A model generated the notes under the pieces. The model worked only from the letters and a program-made list of their open reading frames with translations, was not told the DNA's origin and made no database searches. This document shows, piece after piece, positions 25,346 through 34,410 of a stretch of DNA of 64,000 nucleotides. Source of the DNA: Streptomyces sennicomposti (GTDB taxonomy: Bacteria; Actinomycetota; Actinomycetes; Streptomycetales; Streptomycetaceae); the NCBI RefSeq assembly GCF_019890635.1, contig NZ_JAIOAB010000003.1:186001-250000 (forward strand), read 5' to 3'. Position 1 is the first letter of the stretch; the number at the start of each line of letters is the position of its first letter. A program made the translations under genes and the position numbers.

Positions 25346-25644
25346 ACGACCGGTCGGACACGTATGCCTCACGGCTCACGTGCCGGCCCACAAGTGGAGG
25401 CTTTCGAACTCCCACCTGACCGCCCCCCGGGCGGCGGGTCACCGGTCAGACGGCCCCGTCCCGGCGACGGCGGTCCGTCCGAACAGCGCGCCCCGTGGCC
25501 TCACGGCGGTCGCTCCGGTAGTTCGAGGAGCCCCGCCTGTGATCGTCCGGGGCATTTTTCGTGTCTCGGCGCGGTTAGGTCTGTCGAACAGAGACGTACG
25601 CGGCCGTCCGCCAGACCGCCGTGTGGTGCTACCGAGGAGGATCC
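25346..25644 (+). promoter_or_regulatory. long structured leader of infC-rpmI-rplT
   Basis: About 300 nt without a gene between the promoter candidate and infC. It contains several GC-rich inverted repeats: GTGGAG with CTCCCAC around 25394-25415, and CCGCC with GGCGG near 25420-25435. It ends in an intrinsic-terminator-like hairpin. infC operons of other bacteria are controlled by leader RNAs binding L20 or by infC autoregulation. I do not recognise a specific known leader class. Confidence 0.55.
25530..25559 (+). terminator. attenuator-like terminator in the infC leader
   Basis: GCCCCG (25530-25535) pairs with CGGGGC (25548-25553), followed by ATTTTT (25554-25559). A T-tailed hairpin inside a 5' leader, 85 nt before the coding region, indicates premature termination control. 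Confidence 0.6.
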
Positions 25645-26295
25645 ATCAGCGCCGAGCCCCGCATCAACGACCGGATTCGCGTTCCCGAGGTGCGACTTGT
25701 CGGTCCCAGTGGCGAGCAGGTGGGCATCGTCCCGCTGGCCAAGGCACTGGAGCTTGCGCAGGAGTACGACCTGGACCTGGTCGAGGTCGCGGCGAACGCC
25801 CGTCCGCCCGTGTGCAAGCTCATGGACTACGGGAAGTTCAAGTACGAGTCGGCCATGAAGGCCCGTGAGGCGCGCAAGAACCAGGCGCACACGGTCATCA
25901 AGGAGATGAAGCTCCGGCCGAAGATCGACCCGCACGACTATGACACCAAGAAGGGTCACGTCGTCCGGTTCCTCAAGCAGGGCGACAAGGTCAAGATCAC
26001 GATCATGTTCCGTGGTCGCGAGCAGTCCCGGCCGGAGCTGGGTTACCGGCTGCTGCAGCGCCTCGCGGAGGACGTCCAGGACCTCGGTTTCGTGGAGTCG
26101 AACCCGAAGCAGGACGGCCGCAACATGATCATGGTCCTCGGTCCGCACAAGAAGAAGACCGAGGCGATGGCCGAGGCCCGCCAGGCGCAGGAAGCCCGCA
26201 AGGCCGACGCGAAGGCCAACCCCGGCAAGTCGCAGAACGCCGCGGACATCGACGCGCCCGCCGAGGAACCGGCCGAGGAGCACGCCGAGGCGTGA
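25645..26295 (+). CDS. infC: translation initiation factor IF-3, probable ATC start
   Basis: A 216-residue IF-3, which binds the 30S subunit and proofreads start-codon selection. The N-domain begins [19 protein letters not shown], and the C-domain contains [15 protein letters not shown] and [12 protein letters not shown]. The acidic tail after residue 180 is typical of actinobacteria. The only in-frame GTG (25621) would place the strong GAGGAGG (25634-25640) inside the coding region. The codon four bases after that site is ATC at 25645, exactly where IF-3 homology starts. infC starting at a rare AUU/AUC codon is established in other bacteria and allows autoregulation. Conventional annotation may use GTG 25621. 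Confidence 0.93.
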   Translation: MSAEPRINDRIRVPEVRLVGPSGEQVGIVPLAKALELAQEYDLDLVEVAANARPPVCKLMDYGKFKYESAMKAREARKNQAHTVIKEMKLRPKIDPHDYDTKKGHVVRFLKQGDKVKITIMFRGREQSRPELGYRLLQRLAEDVQDLGFVESNPKQDGRNMIMVLGPHKKKTEAMAEARQAQEARKADAKANPGKSQNAADIDAPAEEPAEEHAEA

Positions 26296-26339
26296 CCCCC
26301 GGGACGCCTGTCCCAGGATGTAACCGAAACAAGAGCGAC

Positions 26340-26378
26340 GCTCCACCGTGCCCGGTTCTCGCGACCGGGCACCGGAGC
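26340..26378 (+). promoter_or_regulatory. intercistronic hairpin infC-rpmI
   Basis: GTGCCCGGT (26348-26356) and ACCGGGCAC (26364-26372) pair perfectly. Outer GCTCC/GGAGC pairing (26340-26344 and 26374-26378) extends the stem across a small bulge. It lies 27 bp before rpmI and could be a processing or autoregulatory site. Confidence 0.55.
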
Positions 26379-26404
26379 GCCACCGACGAGGAGAGAACGG
26401 CGCT

Positions 26405-26599
26405 ATGCCGAAGAACAAGTCGCACAGCGGTGCCAGCAAGCGCTTCAAGGTCACCGGCTCCGGCAAGGTGCTCCGTGAGCGCGCCGGCAAGCGCCACCTG
26501 CTCGAGCACAAGTCGTCCCGTCTGACGCGTCGCCTCACCGGCAACGCCGAGATGGCCCCGGGCGACGCCAAGAAGATCAAGAAGCTTCTCGGCAAGTGA
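26405..26599 (+). CDS. rpmI: 50S ribosomal protein L35
   Basis: A 64-residue basic protein matching bL35 along its full length: [20 protein letters not shown], then [14 protein letters not shown] and a KKIKKLLGK end. GGAGAG sits upstream at the usual distance. It is the middle gene of the conserved infC-rpmI-rplT operon. Confidence 0.98.
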   Translation: MPKNKSHSGASKRFKVTGSGKVLRERAGKRHLLEHKSSRLTRRLTGNAEMAPGDAKKIKKLLGK

Positions 26600-26664
26600 C
26601 GCCGCGGGCGCCCGATCGGCTGATCCGGCGCGCCCCTCGTCTTAACCGGGACCCAATCGTTTCC

Positions 26665-26690
26665 GGGCCGTGTGAGCACACCCACGGCCC
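26665..26690 (+). promoter_or_regulatory. hairpin before rplT
   Basis: GGGCCGTG (26665-26672) pairs with CACGGCCC (26683-26690), with inner GTGTG/CACAC complementarity. It sits just before the AAGGAG binding site of rplT. It may be a translational control element or binding site for L20; this is inferred from position only. Confidence 0.45.
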
Positions 26691-26710
26691 CGCTACAAGG
26701 AGTTAATCAA

Positions 26711-27094
26711 GTGGCACGCGTCAAGCGGGCAGTCAACGCCCACAAGAAGCGCCGGGCGATCCTCGAGCAGGCCTCCGGCTACCGCGGTCAGCGCTCGCGT
26801 CTGTACCGCAAGGCCAAGGAGCAGGTCACCCACTCGCTGGTCTACAACTACAACGACCGCAAGAAGCGCAAGGGTGACTTCCGCCAGCTGTGGATCCAGC
26901 GCATCAACGCCGCTGCCCGCGCGAACGGCATCACGTACAACCGCTTCATCCAGGGTCTGAAGGCCGCGAACGTCGAGGTCGACCGCAAGATCCTGGCCGA
27001 GCTGGCCGTGAACGACGCGAACGCGTTCGCCGCGCTCGTCGAGGTCGCGCAGAAGGCTCTGCCGAGCGACGTCAACGCGCCGAAGGCCGCGTGA
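26711..27094 (+). CDS. rplT: 50S ribosomal protein L20
   Basis: A 127-residue bL20 ([40 protein letters not shown]). The GTG start at 26711 is preceded by AAGGAGTTAATCAA with ideal spacing. L20 is an early assembly protein of the large subunit and represses its own operon in several bacteria. A terminator follows. Confidence 0.98.
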   Translation: MARVKRAVNAHKKRRAILEQASGYRGQRSRLYRKAKEQVTHSLVYNYNDRKKRKGDFRQLWIQRINAAARANGITYNRFIQGLKAANVEVDRKILAELAVNDANAFAALVEVAQKALPSDVNAPKAA

Positions 27095-27123
27095 CGCTGC
27101 GCCGGCTCTGAGCCGGTGACTGG

Positions 27124-27155
27124 AGGACCCGCAGGCTTTCCGGCTTGCGGGTCCT
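27124..27155 (+). terminator. infC-rpmI-rplT operon terminator
   Basis: AGGACCCGCA (27124-27133) and TGCGGGTCCT (27146-27155) are perfect inverse complements. An inner GGC/GCC-type pairing extends the stem, and a short T-containing stretch follows. Confidence 0.85.
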
Positions 27156-27183
27156 GTTGTCGGGCGGGGCGGTGTCCGGCCGG

Positions 27184-27300
27184 CTGCGGGTCGGTCGTGG
27201 CCGGTCGTGGTTCCCCGCACCCCTTCGGGGCGCATGCCGTGCGTCGGCCGGCCGCGGGTCCGTCGTGGCCGGCCGCGCAGTTCCCCGCGCCCCTTGGCGC
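27184..27300. repeat. two adjacent copies of a dispersed intergenic repeat
   Basis: Copy one (27184-27240) and copy two (27251-27300) share the order GCGGGTC, CGTCGTGGCCGG, then TTCCCCGC followed by a C-run. Copy two contains CGCGCAGTTCCCCGCGCCCC. The same core recurs at 54332-54376 and, inverted, at 36694-36720, always between genes. Confidence 0.75.
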
Positions 27301-27325
27301 CATCACGAGTTCCGAAAGTAAGAGG

Positions 27326-28186
27326 ATGTCCTCCGCCAGTCCCGAGCTGATCTCACCCCGGTCCTCGCGCGTGAGCGCCGCCCGTCGGCTGGCCCGGCGG
27401 AACTTCCGGGGGAAGGACCGGCTGTTCCTCGCGGAGGGGCCGCAGGCCGTGCGGGAGGCCGCCGGGCACCGGCACGGCGGGCAGGCCACGCTGGTCGAGC
27501 TGTTCGCCACCCTCGACGCCGCCGAGCGCTACGCCGACATCATCGGCGAGGCCCGCACCGCCGGCGCCCGCGTGCACCTCGCCGCCGACGAGGTCATCGC
27601 CGACATCTCCACCACCGTCACCCCGCAGGGCCTGGTCGGCGTCTGCCGGTTCCTGGACACGCCGTTCGCGGACATCCTCGCCGCCCGCCCCCGCCTCGTC
27701 GCCGTCCTCGCCCACGTGCGCGACCCCGGCAACGCCGGCACCGTGCTGCGCTGCGCCGACGCCGCCGGCGCCGACGCGGTCGTCCTCACCGACGCCTCCG
27801 TGGACCTGTACAACCCCAAGGCCGTACGCGCCTCGGTCGGCTCGCTGTTCCACCTGCCCGTCGCCGTCGGCGTCCCCGTGGAGCAGGCCGTCGCCGGACT
27901 CAAGGACGCCGGGGTGCGCATCCTCGCCGCCGACGGCGCCGGCGAGCACGACCTCGACGACGAGCTGGACGACAACACCATGGGCGGGCCCACCGCCTGG
28001 GTGTTCGGCAACGAGGCCTGGGGGCTGCCTCAGGACACCCGCGCCCTCGCCGACGCCGTCGTACGCGTCCCGATCCACGGAATGGCCGAGAGCCTGAACC
28101 TCGCCACCGCCGCCGCCGTATGTCTCTACGCATCGGCCCGCGCCCAGCGCGCCTTCGGAGGATGCCGCTCCGTCGCCCGCAGCTAG
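27326..28186 (+). CDS. TrmH/SpoU-family RNA 2'-O-methyltransferase
   Basis: A 286-residue SPOUT methyltransferase that methylates a ribose 2'-OH in rRNA or tRNA using S-adenosylmethionine. The N-terminal substrate-binding part reads SAARRLARRNFRGKDRLFLA and EGPQAV. The knotted catalytic domain has VRDPGNAGTVLRCADAAGAD, VFGNEAWGL and VRVPIHGMAESLNLATAAAV. I use ATG 27326, giving the conserved PELISPRSSRV start; its GAGG lies directly against the codon, which is too close to be ideal. It sits between rplT and a histidine kinase gene. Confidence 0.9.
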   Translation: MSSASPELISPRSSRVSAARRLARRNFRGKDRLFLAEGPQAVREAAGHRHGGQATLVELFATLDAAERYADIIGEARTAGARVHLAADEVIADISTTVTPQGLVGVCRFLDTPFADILAARPRLVAVLAHVRDPGNAGTVLRCADAAGADAVVLTDASVDLYNPKAVRASVGSLFHLPVAVGVPVEQAVAGLKDAGVRILAADGAGEHDLDDELDDNTMGGPTAWVFGNEAWGLPQDTRALADAVVRVPIHGMAESLNLATAAAVCLYASARAQRAFGGCRSVARS

Positions 28187-28230
28187 GGCCTCTCGTTCGG
28201 ATCAGGCCGGATCCGAACGAAAGACCCTAG
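28183..28230 (+). terminator. nested terminator overlapping the methyltransferase stop codon
   Basis: CGTTCGGATC (28194-28203) pairs with GATCCGAACG (28210-28219). An outer CTAGGG (28183-28188) pairs with CCCTAG (28225-28230), using the TAG stop itself. The result is a strong nested hairpin. Confidence 0.8.
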
Positions 28231-28277
28231 TAGGGTGACCAGCTCGGGGGCCTGCTGCACCGGCTGAGAGGTGGGGT

Positions 28278-29456
28278 ATGGGGATGAGTGTCGGCACCGG
28301 CGGCGCACCGGACACGGACGCCGCGCGCCCACCGCACGTGCCCCGGCCCGGCGGCCCCGCCCGGGAACCGGGGTCCGCCTTCGCCCACGACCTCGGCATC
28401 GACCCCGACGAGCTGCCCGACGGGCTGGTCGTGGCCGACCAGGACGGCCGGGTCGTCCGGTTCAACGCCGCCGCCGCCCGCATCACCGCCACCCCCGCCG
28501 AGCGGGCCCTCGGCCGGCCGCTGGAGGAGGCGCTGCCCCTGGAGGACCTGGAGGGCCGCCGCTGGTGGCAGCTCACCGACCCCTACGGCGGCCTCGCCAT
28601 CCGCGCCGGCCAGCCCGAGCGCAACCTGCTGCTGCCCGGCGGCCGGGAGGTCCTCGTCTCGGCGAAGTACGTCCGCGCCCGCCCCGCCGGGCCGGTCCGC
28701 CGGGTCGTCGTCTGCCTGCGGGACACCGAGGCCCGGCGTCGCACCGAGCGCAGCCACGCCGAGCTGATCGCCACCGTGGCGCACGAGCTGCGCTCCCCGC
28801 TGACCTCGGTCAAGGGCTTCACCGCCACCCTGCTGGCCAAGTGGGACCGGTTCACCGACGACCAGAAGCGGCTCATGCTGGAGACCGTCGACGCCGACGC
28901 CGACCGCGTCACCCGGCTGATCGCCGAACTGCTCGACATCTCCCGCATCGACTCCGGCCGGCTGGAGGTGCGCCGCCAGCTCGTGGACATCGGCGCCGCC
29001 GTCGGCCGGCACGTCCAGGCCTACGTCGCCGCCGGACAGCCCGCCGACCGCTTCCTCGTCCGGGTGGAGCAGCCGCTGCCCGACCTGTGGGCCGACCCCG
29101 ACAAGATCGACCAGGTGCTGAGCAACCTGATCGAAAACGCGGTGCGCCACGGCGAGGGAACTGTCACCATAGACGTGACGCCCGCGGTGTCCTCCCGGGA
29201 CGGGGACGACGCGGCGGGCGCAGCCACGTCGGTCACGGTGAGCGACGAGGGTCCCGGCATCCCGGAGGAATCCATGAACCGCGTCTTCACCCGCTTCTGG
29301 CGGGGCAGCAAGCGCGGCGGCACCGGCCTCGGGCTCTATATCGTCAAGGGCATCGTCGAGGCGCACGGCGGCACCATCACGGTCGGACGCGCCCCGGGCG
29401 GCGGCGCGCAGTTCCGATTTACCCTGCCCGTGGGCACCCCGGCGCACCTGCTCTGA
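28278..29456 (+). CDS. soluble PAS-domain sensor histidine kinase (orphan)
   Basis: A 392-residue kinase without membrane helices. A PAS domain spans about 40-150 (LPDGLVVADQDGRVVRFNAA). The dimerisation domain carries the phosphoacceptor at H169 in VAHELRSPLTSVKGF. The ATPase domain has LIENAVRHG (N-box), DEGPGIP (G1) and GGTGLGLYIV (G2). It is a complete kinase. No response regulator is adjacent; it lies between the methyltransferase gene and pheS. ATG 28278 has AGAGG six bases upstream; ATG 28284 is an alternative. Confidence 0.92.
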   Translation: MGMSVGTGGAPDTDAARPPHVPRPGGPAREPGSAFAHDLGIDPDELPDGLVVADQDGRVVRFNAAAARITATPAERALGRPLEEALPLEDLEGRRWWQLTDPYGGLAIRAGQPERNLLLPGGREVLVSAKYVRARPAGPVRRVVVCLRDTEARRRTERSHAELIATVAHELRSPLTSVKGFTATLLAKWDRFTDDQKRLMLETVDADADRVTRLIAELLDISRIDSGRLEVRRQLVDIGAAVGRHVQAYVAAGQPADRFLVRVEQPLPDLWADPDKIDQVLSNLIENAVRHGEGTVTIDVTPAVSSRDGDDAAGAATSVTVSDEGPGIPEESMNRVFTRFWRGSKRGGTGLGLYIVKGIVEAHGGTITVGRAPGGGAQFRFTLPVGTPAHLL

Positions 29457-29528
29457 CCCTCCGCCGAGGACCCACGGGCACCTCGAGACCGCTCACCCCC
29501 GTTAGACTCGGCCCTTGGCACCTTTGCG

Positions 29529-29630
29529 TCTCGGAAGCGGAGACGAGTCGTCCGTCAGACGGAGACGGCCCGTCCACGAGTCGGTGACGGGGACTGTCAG
29601 CCTGGGGGCACCTCCCAGCGGTAGCTGGGG
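29529..29630 (+). promoter_or_regulatory. structured leader upstream of pheS
   Basis: Three hairpins precede pheS. CGTCTC/GAGACG spans 29529-29547, TCCGT/ACGGA spans 29553-29565, and CTCCCAGC/GCTGGGGG spans 29611-29630 with loop GGTA. The last contains a 16-mer repeated elsewhere in the window (inverted at 54454-54469). No T-box landmarks or phenylalanine-rich leader peptide are visible. Confidence 0.45.
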
Positions 29631-29653
29631 GACAATCGGAAGCACGGGAAGAG

Positions 29654-30772
29654 ATGTCGGCACCGAATAAGTCGTACGACCCTGTCGAGGTCGAGGCGTT
29701 GAAACCGGAAGAGATCGAGCGCATGCGGGACGAGGCGCTCGCCGCCTTCGCCGCCGCGGACTCCCTCGACGCGCTCCACGAGGCCAAGGTCGCGCACACC
29801 GGCCCGGCCTCCCCGCTGGCCCTCGCCAACCGCGAGATCGGCGCCCTGCCGCCGCACGCCAAGGCCGACGCCGGCAAGCGCGTCGGCATGGCCCGCGGCG
29901 CGGTGAACAAGGCCCTCGCCGCCCGCCAGGGCGAGCTGGAGGCCGAGCGCGACGCCCGGGTCCTGGTCGAGGAGGCCGTGGACGTCACGCTGCCCTACGA
30001 CCGCGTGCCGGCCGGCGCCCGGCACCCGCTGACCACGATGATGGAGCGCGTCGCGGACGTCTTCGTCGCCATGGGCTACGAGATCGCCGAGGGCCCCGAG
30101 GCCGAGGCCGAGTGGTTCAACTTCGACGCGCTCAACATCGCGCCCGACCACCCCGCCCGCACCATGCAGGACACCTTCTTCGTGGAGGGCGGCAAGGGCG
30201 AGGACAGCGGCGTCGTCCTGCGCACCCACACCTCGCCGGTGCAGATCCGCTCCCTGCTCGACCGCGAGCCCCCGGTCTACGTGGTCTGCCCCGGCCGGGT
30301 CTACCGCACCGACGAGCTGGACGCCACGCACACCCCGGTCTTCCACCAGATCGAGCTGCTCGCCGTGGACGAGGGCCTGACCATGGCGGACCTCAAGGGC
30401 ACCCTGGACCACATGGTCCAGTCGCTCTTCGGCGCCGACATGAAGACCCGGCTGCGCCCGAACTACTTCCCCTTCACCGAGCCGTCCGCCGAGATGGACA
30501 TGCTCTGCTACGTCTGCAAGGGCGCGTCCGTCGGCGACCCCGACCGGCCCTGCCGGACCTGCTCGTCCGAGGGCTGGATCGAGCTGGGCGGCTGCGGCAT
30601 GGTCAACCCGCGGGTGCTGGCCGCCTGCGGCGTCGACCCGGAGAAGTACAGCGGATTCGCCTTCGGGTTCGGCATCGAGCGGATGCTGATGTTCCGCCAC
30701 AACGTCGAAGACATGCGAGACATGGTCGAGGGTGACGTCCGGTTCACCCGGCCGTTCGGGATGGAGATCTGA
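29654..30772 (+). CDS. pheS: phenylalanine-tRNA ligase alpha subunit
   Basis: A 372-residue catalytic subunit charging tRNA-Phe. An N-terminal coiled-coil arm is followed by the class II synthetase core: [55 protein letters not shown] (motif 2) and [12 protein letters not shown] (motif 3). A CxxC pair is visible in MLCYVCKG and CRTCSSEGW, as in other actinobacterial forms. GGGAAGAG precedes the ATG. The TGA overlaps the pheT ATG by one base. Confidence 0.97.
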   Translation: MSAPNKSYDPVEVEALKPEEIERMRDEALAAFAAADSLDALHEAKVAHTGPASPLALANREIGALPPHAKADAGKRVGMARGAVNKALAARQGELEAERDARVLVEEAVDVTLPYDRVPAGARHPLTTMMERVADVFVAMGYEIAEGPEAEAEWFNFDALNIAPDHPARTMQDTFFVEGGKGEDSGVVLRTHTSPVQIRSLLDREPPVYVVCPGRVYRTDELDATHTPVFHQIELLAVDEGLTMADLKGTLDHMVQSLFGADMKTRLRPNYFPFTEPSAEMDMLCYVCKGASVGDPDRPCRTCSSEGWIELGGCGMVNPRVLAACGVDPEKYSGFAFGFGIERMLMFRHNVEDMRDMVEGDVRFTRPFGMEI

Positions 30773-33276
30773 TGCGGGTCCCGCTTTCTTGGCTGCGGGA
30801 GTACGTCGACCTGCCGGCGACGGAGACCGGGCGCGACGTCCAGGCCAAGCTCATTTCGGCCGGCCTCGAGGTCGAGACCGTCGAACAGCTCGGCGCCGAC
30901 CTCAAGGGGCCGCTCGTCGTCGGCCAGGTGCTCACCATCGAGGAGCTGGAGGGCTTCAAGAAGCCGATCCGGTTCTGCACCGTCGACGTGGGCCGGGCCA
31001 ACGGCACGGGCGAGCCGCAGGAGATCGTCTGCGGCGCCCGCAACTTCTCCGTGGGCGACAAGGTCGTCGTGGTCCTGCCCGGCGCCACCCTGCCCGGCGG
31101 CTTCTCCATCTCCGCCCGCAAGACCTACGGCAAGACCTCCCACGGCATGATCTGCTCCGCCGAAGAGCTGGGCATGGGCGACGACGGCACGCACGGCATC
31201 ATCGTGCTGCCGCCCGAGCACGAGGTCGGCACCGACGCCATCGAGCTGCTCCAGCTCGTCGACGAGGTCCTCGACATCGCCGTCACCCCGGACCGCGGCT
31301 ACTGCCTGTCGCTGCGCGGCGTCGCCCGCGAGGCCGCCATCGCCTACGGCCGCCCGCTGCTCGACCCGGCCCTGCTGGACGTGCCCGCGCCCAACGCCTA
31401 CGGGCACCCGGTGAAGGTCTCCGACCCGTTCGGCTGCGACCGCTTCACCGCCCGCACGGTCACCGGCCTCGACCCCGAGGCGCGCTCCCCGATCTGGCTC
31501 CAGCGCCGCCTGCAGAAGGCGGGCATGCGCCCGATCTCCCTCGCCGTCGACATCACCAACTACGTGATGCTCGAACTCGGCCAGCCGCTGCACGCCTACG
31601 ACCGCACCCGAGTCCAGGGCGCCATCGGCGTGCGCCGGGCCGAGCGCGGCGAGCAGCTCACCACCCTCGACGGCGTCACCCGCACGCTGTCCACCGAGGA
31701 CCTGGTCATCACCGACGAGCGCGGCCCCATCGGCCTCGCGGGCGTCATGGGCGGCGCCAACACCGAGATCGACGACACCGAGGGCACCACCACCGAGGTC
31801 GTCATCGAGGCCGCCCACTTCGACCCGGTCGCCATCGCCCGCACCGCCCGCCGGCACAAGCTGTCCTCCGAGGCCTCCCGCCGCTTCGAGCGCGGCGTGG
31901 ACCCGCAGGCCGCCTCCGCCGCCGCGCAGCGCACCGTCGACCTGCTGGTCCTGCTCGCCGGCGGCACCGCCGACGCGGGCGTCACCGAGGTCGTCGCGCC
32001 GTCCGCGCCGCGCACCATCACCATCCCGGCCGACCATCCCGACAAGGTCGCGGGCGTCAGCTACGGCCGGGAGACCGTCGTACGGCGGCTCCAGCAGATC
32101 GGCTGCGACGTCTACGGCGCCGACGAGCTGATCGTCACCGTGCCGTCCTGGCGGTCCGACCTGACCGACCCGAACGACCTCGCCGAAGAGGTCATCCGCC
32201 TGGAGGGCTACGAGAACCTGCCCTCCACGCTGCCCCGCCCGCTGCCCGGCCACGGTCTGACCGACCGGCAGCGGCTGCACCGCCGGGTCGGCCGCGCGCT
32301 GGCCGGCGCGGGCTACGTCGAGGCGCTGAACTACCCGTTCCTCGGCCCGGCGGCCTTCGACCAGCTCGGCCTGGACGCCGACGACCCGCGCCGTACCGTG
32401 GTCACCCTCGTCAACCCGCTCTCCGACGAGGAGCCCGCCCTGCGCACGACGCTGCTGCCGGGCCTGCTCGGCGCGCTGCGCCGCAACGACGGACGCGGCG
32501 GCCACGACCTGGCGCTGTTCGAGACCGGTCTGGTCTTCCGGCCCACCGGCCGGGAGGAGATCCCGGCCCGGCTGCCCGCCGACCGCAAGCCCACTCCGGA
32601 CCAGTTGGCAGCGCTCGACGCCGCCCTGCCGCACCAGCCGCGCCGGGTCGCCGTCGTCCTGGCCGGCGCCCGCGAGCAGGCCGGCTGGTGGGGCAAGGGC
32701 CGCCCGTCCGACTGGGCCGACGCCGTCGAGGCGGCGCGGACCGTGGCCCGCGAGGCCGGTGCGGAACTGATCGTCCGCGCCGACCAGCACGCCCCGTGGC
32801 ACCCCGGCCGGTGCGCCGCGCTGTACGTGCGGGTGGACGGCGAGGAGGTCCTCGCCGGTCATGCCGGTGAGCTGCACCCGCGGGTCGTGAAGGCGATGCA
32901 CCTGCCGGAGCGCACCTGCGCCATGGAGATCGAGCTGGACCTGCTGGAGCAGGCCGGCGACGGCATCGTGCGGGCGCCGCGGATCTCCTCGTTCCCGGTC
33001 GCCACGCAGGACGTCGCCCTGGTCGTCGACAAGCCGGTCCCGGCCGCCGAGGTCGAGGCCGCGCTGCGCGAGGGCGCCGGTGAACTCCTGGAGGCCATCC
33101 GCCTGTTCGACGTCTACGAGAACGCCGAGCAGCTCGGCGACGGCCGCAAGTCGCTGGCCTACGCGCTGCGCTTCCGCGCCCCCGACCGCACCCTGACGGT
33201 GGACGAGGCGTCCGCCGCCCGGGACGCCGCGGTGGCGCTGGCCGCCGAGCGCACCGGAGCGGCGCTGCGCGGCTGA
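30772..33276 (+). CDS. pheT: phenylalanine-tRNA ligase beta subunit
   Basis: An 834-residue beta subunit of full length. The order is a tRNA-binding OB fold ([21 protein letters not shown]), then B3/B4 editing domains ([30 protein letters not shown]). Next come the B5 domain and core ([20 protein letters not shown]), then the C-terminal FDX-ACB anticodon-binding domain ([38 protein letters not shown]). It hydrolyses mischarged tyrosyl-tRNA-Phe and forms the alpha2-beta2 enzyme with PheS. A terminator follows. Confidence 0.97.
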   Translation: MRVPLSWLREYVDLPATETGRDVQAKLISAGLEVETVEQLGADLKGPLVVGQVLTIEELEGFKKPIRFCTVDVGRANGTGEPQEIVCGARNFSVGDKVVVVLPGATLPGGFSISARKTYGKTSHGMICSAEELGMGDDGTHGIIVLPPEHEVGTDAIELLQLVDEVLDIAVTPDRGYCLSLRGVAREAAIAYGRPLLDPALLDVPAPNAYGHPVKVSDPFGCDRFTARTVTGLDPEARSPIWLQRRLQKAGMRPISLAVDITNYVMLELGQPLHAYDRTRVQGAIGVRRAERGEQLTTLDGVTRTLSTEDLVITDERGPIGLAGVMGGANTEIDDTEGTTTEVVIEAAHFDPVAIARTARRHKLSSEASRRFERGVDPQAASAAAQRTVDLLVLLAGGTADAGVTEVVAPSAPRTITIPADHPDKVAGVSYGRETVVRRLQQIGCDVYGADELIVTVPSWRSDLTDPNDLAEEVIRLEGYENLPSTLPRPLPGHGLTDRQRLHRRVGRALAGAGYVEALNYPFLGPAAFDQLGLDADDPRRTVVTLVNPLSDEEPALRTTLLPGLLGALRRNDGRGGHDLALFETGLVFRPTGREEIPARLPADRKPTPDQLAALDAALPHQPRRVAVVLAGAREQAGWWGKGRPSDWADAVEAARTVAREAGAELIVRADQHAPWHPGRCAALYVRVDGEEVLAGHAGELHPRVVKAMHLPERTCAMEIELDLLEQAGDGIVRAPRISSFPVATQDVALVVDKPVPAAEVEAALREGAGELLEAIRLFDVYENAEQLGDGRKSLAYALRFRAPDRTLTVDEASAARDAAVALAAERTGAALRG

Positions 33277-33293
33277 CGAGCGCACAGGGGTGC

Positions 33294-33331
33294 GTGCGGG
33301 GCGGGTCCGGGCCACCGGGCCCGCCCCGCAC
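33294..33331 (+). terminator. pheST terminator
   Basis: GTGCGGGGCGGGTCC (33294-33308) pairs with GGGCCCGCCCCGCAC (33317-33331) with one G-T wobble around an 8-nt loop. Confidence 0.85.
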
Positions 33332-33339
33332 GTGTGACC

Positions 33340-33374
33340 TGCATAAATGCACACCTGGGAATGCTCACTCATTC
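33340..33374 (+). promoter_or_regulatory. tandem AT-rich palindromes upstream of the SpoIIE phosphatase gene
   Basis: TGCATAAATGCA (33340-33351) and GAATGCTCACTCATTC (33359-33374) are two imperfect palindromes centred 21 bp apart. Their spacing and half-sites recall tandem ArgR boxes, but the first has a 2-bp rather than 4-bp centre. A regulator site is likely; its identity is uncertain. Confidence 0.4.
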
Positions 33375-33483
33375 GGGTGAGAACACCTGTGATCCGGGCC
33401 TCGCCGGGTATGCGGTGGACACCATCGGACCGGCCCCGCGGGGCTGGACCGCGCTGTCAGCGCCTTCTCGGGGAGCCATGGCC

Positions 33484-34410
33484 ATGATCCGCATCAGGGC
33501 CGGGACGCGGCGTGGGATGCGGCCGGGCGCCGTGTTCCTCGCCGTGGGCACCGGCATCGTCCTGCACGCCCGGCGGACCATCCTGCACGAGCTGCGCCGG
33601 GCCCGCGCCGTCGCGGGCGCCGCCCAGAACGCGCTGCTGCGCCCCCTGCCCCCGCGCCTCGCCGGGCTCGGCCTCGCCGCCGCCCAGCTCTCCGCCGACC
33701 GGGGCGCGGCCGTCGGCGGCGATCTGTACGAGGTGATCGCCACCGAGCACGGCGTACGCGTGGTGATGGGCGATGTGCGCGGCCACGGCCTCGCCGCCCT
33801 CGGCACCGTCGCCGCCGTCCTCGGCAGCTTCCGCGAGGCCGCCCACGACGAGCCCGGACTCCCGGGCGTGTTACGCCGGTTGGAGCGGGCACTGGCCCGC
33901 CACCAGCGCACCCGCGAACCGCACCACCCGGCCGCCGAGGACTTCGTCACCCTGCTGCTCCTGGAGATCACCGACGACGGCCGCCTGAAGGCCCTCAACT
34001 GCGGCCACCCCTGGCCGCACCGGCTGCGCGGCCGGCGCGCGGAGCCGGTCTCCACCGCCGGCCCGCTGCCGCCGCTCGGCGCGTTCCCACTGCCGTACGA
34101 GCTGCCCACCGCGGACCTGGGGCGCCATCTGCCGGGCGACACCCTGGTCCTGTACACGGACGGCGTGGTGGACGCCCGCGACGCCCGGGGCCGGTTCTTC
34201 CCGCTGCCCTCGGTCCTCGCCGAGGTGGCCGGCGCCGGGCCGCTGTCCGCGCGGGCGGTCCTGCGCGCCGTCTTCGCAGCCCTGCTCAGGCACACCGGCC
34301 ATCGCCCCCGCGACGACGCGGCGGTCCTGGTCATCCGCAACGACCGCGACCTGCCGAGGCCGACCCGGACCCGTCCGCGCCGCCGGCCGTCCGGCGACGG
34401 CCCCCGCTAG
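33484..34410 (+). CDS. SpoIIE-type PP2C serine/threonine phosphatase, TTA-containing
   Basis: A 308-residue protein with one N-terminal membrane helix (AVFLAVGTGIVL) and a SpoIIE/PP2C catalytic domain: AVGGDLYEVIATEHGVRVVM, GDVRGHGLAAL, LNCGHPWPHRL and LVLYTDGVVDARD. These carry the metal-binding aspartates. Related Streptomyces phosphatases act in partner switching with anti-sigma factors. ATG 33484 follows GGGGAG with an 8-base gap; ATG 33478 is too close. Codon 130 is the rare leucine codon TTA (33871-33873), so translation should depend on the bldA tRNA. Confidence 0.88.
   Translation: MIRIRAGTRRGMRPGAVFLAVGTGIVLHARRTILHELRRARAVAGAAQNALLRPLPPRLAGLGLAAAQLSADRGAAVGGDLYEVIATEHGVRVVMGDVRGHGLAALGTVAAVLGSFREAAHDEPGLPGVLRRLERALARHQRTREPHHPAAEDFVTLLLLEITDDGRLKALNCGHPWPHRLRGRRAEPVSTAGPLPPLGAFPLPYELPTADLGRHLPGDTLVLYTDGVVDARDARGRFFPLPSVLAEVAGAGPLSARAVLRAVFAALLRHTGHRPRDDAAVLVIRNDRDLPRPTRTRPRRRPSGDGPR

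Noticed and set aside
29457-29653. T-box or phenylalanine leader-peptide attenuation of pheST
   Set aside because: No T-box sequence, specifier loop or Phe-codon run is recognisable; only generic hairpins and a dispersed repeat are seen.
33366-33380. BldD-type operator (CTCAC/GTGAG inverted repeat) before the phosphatase gene
   Set aside because: The half-sites are in the reverse order of the BldD consensus (AGTGA then TCACT).
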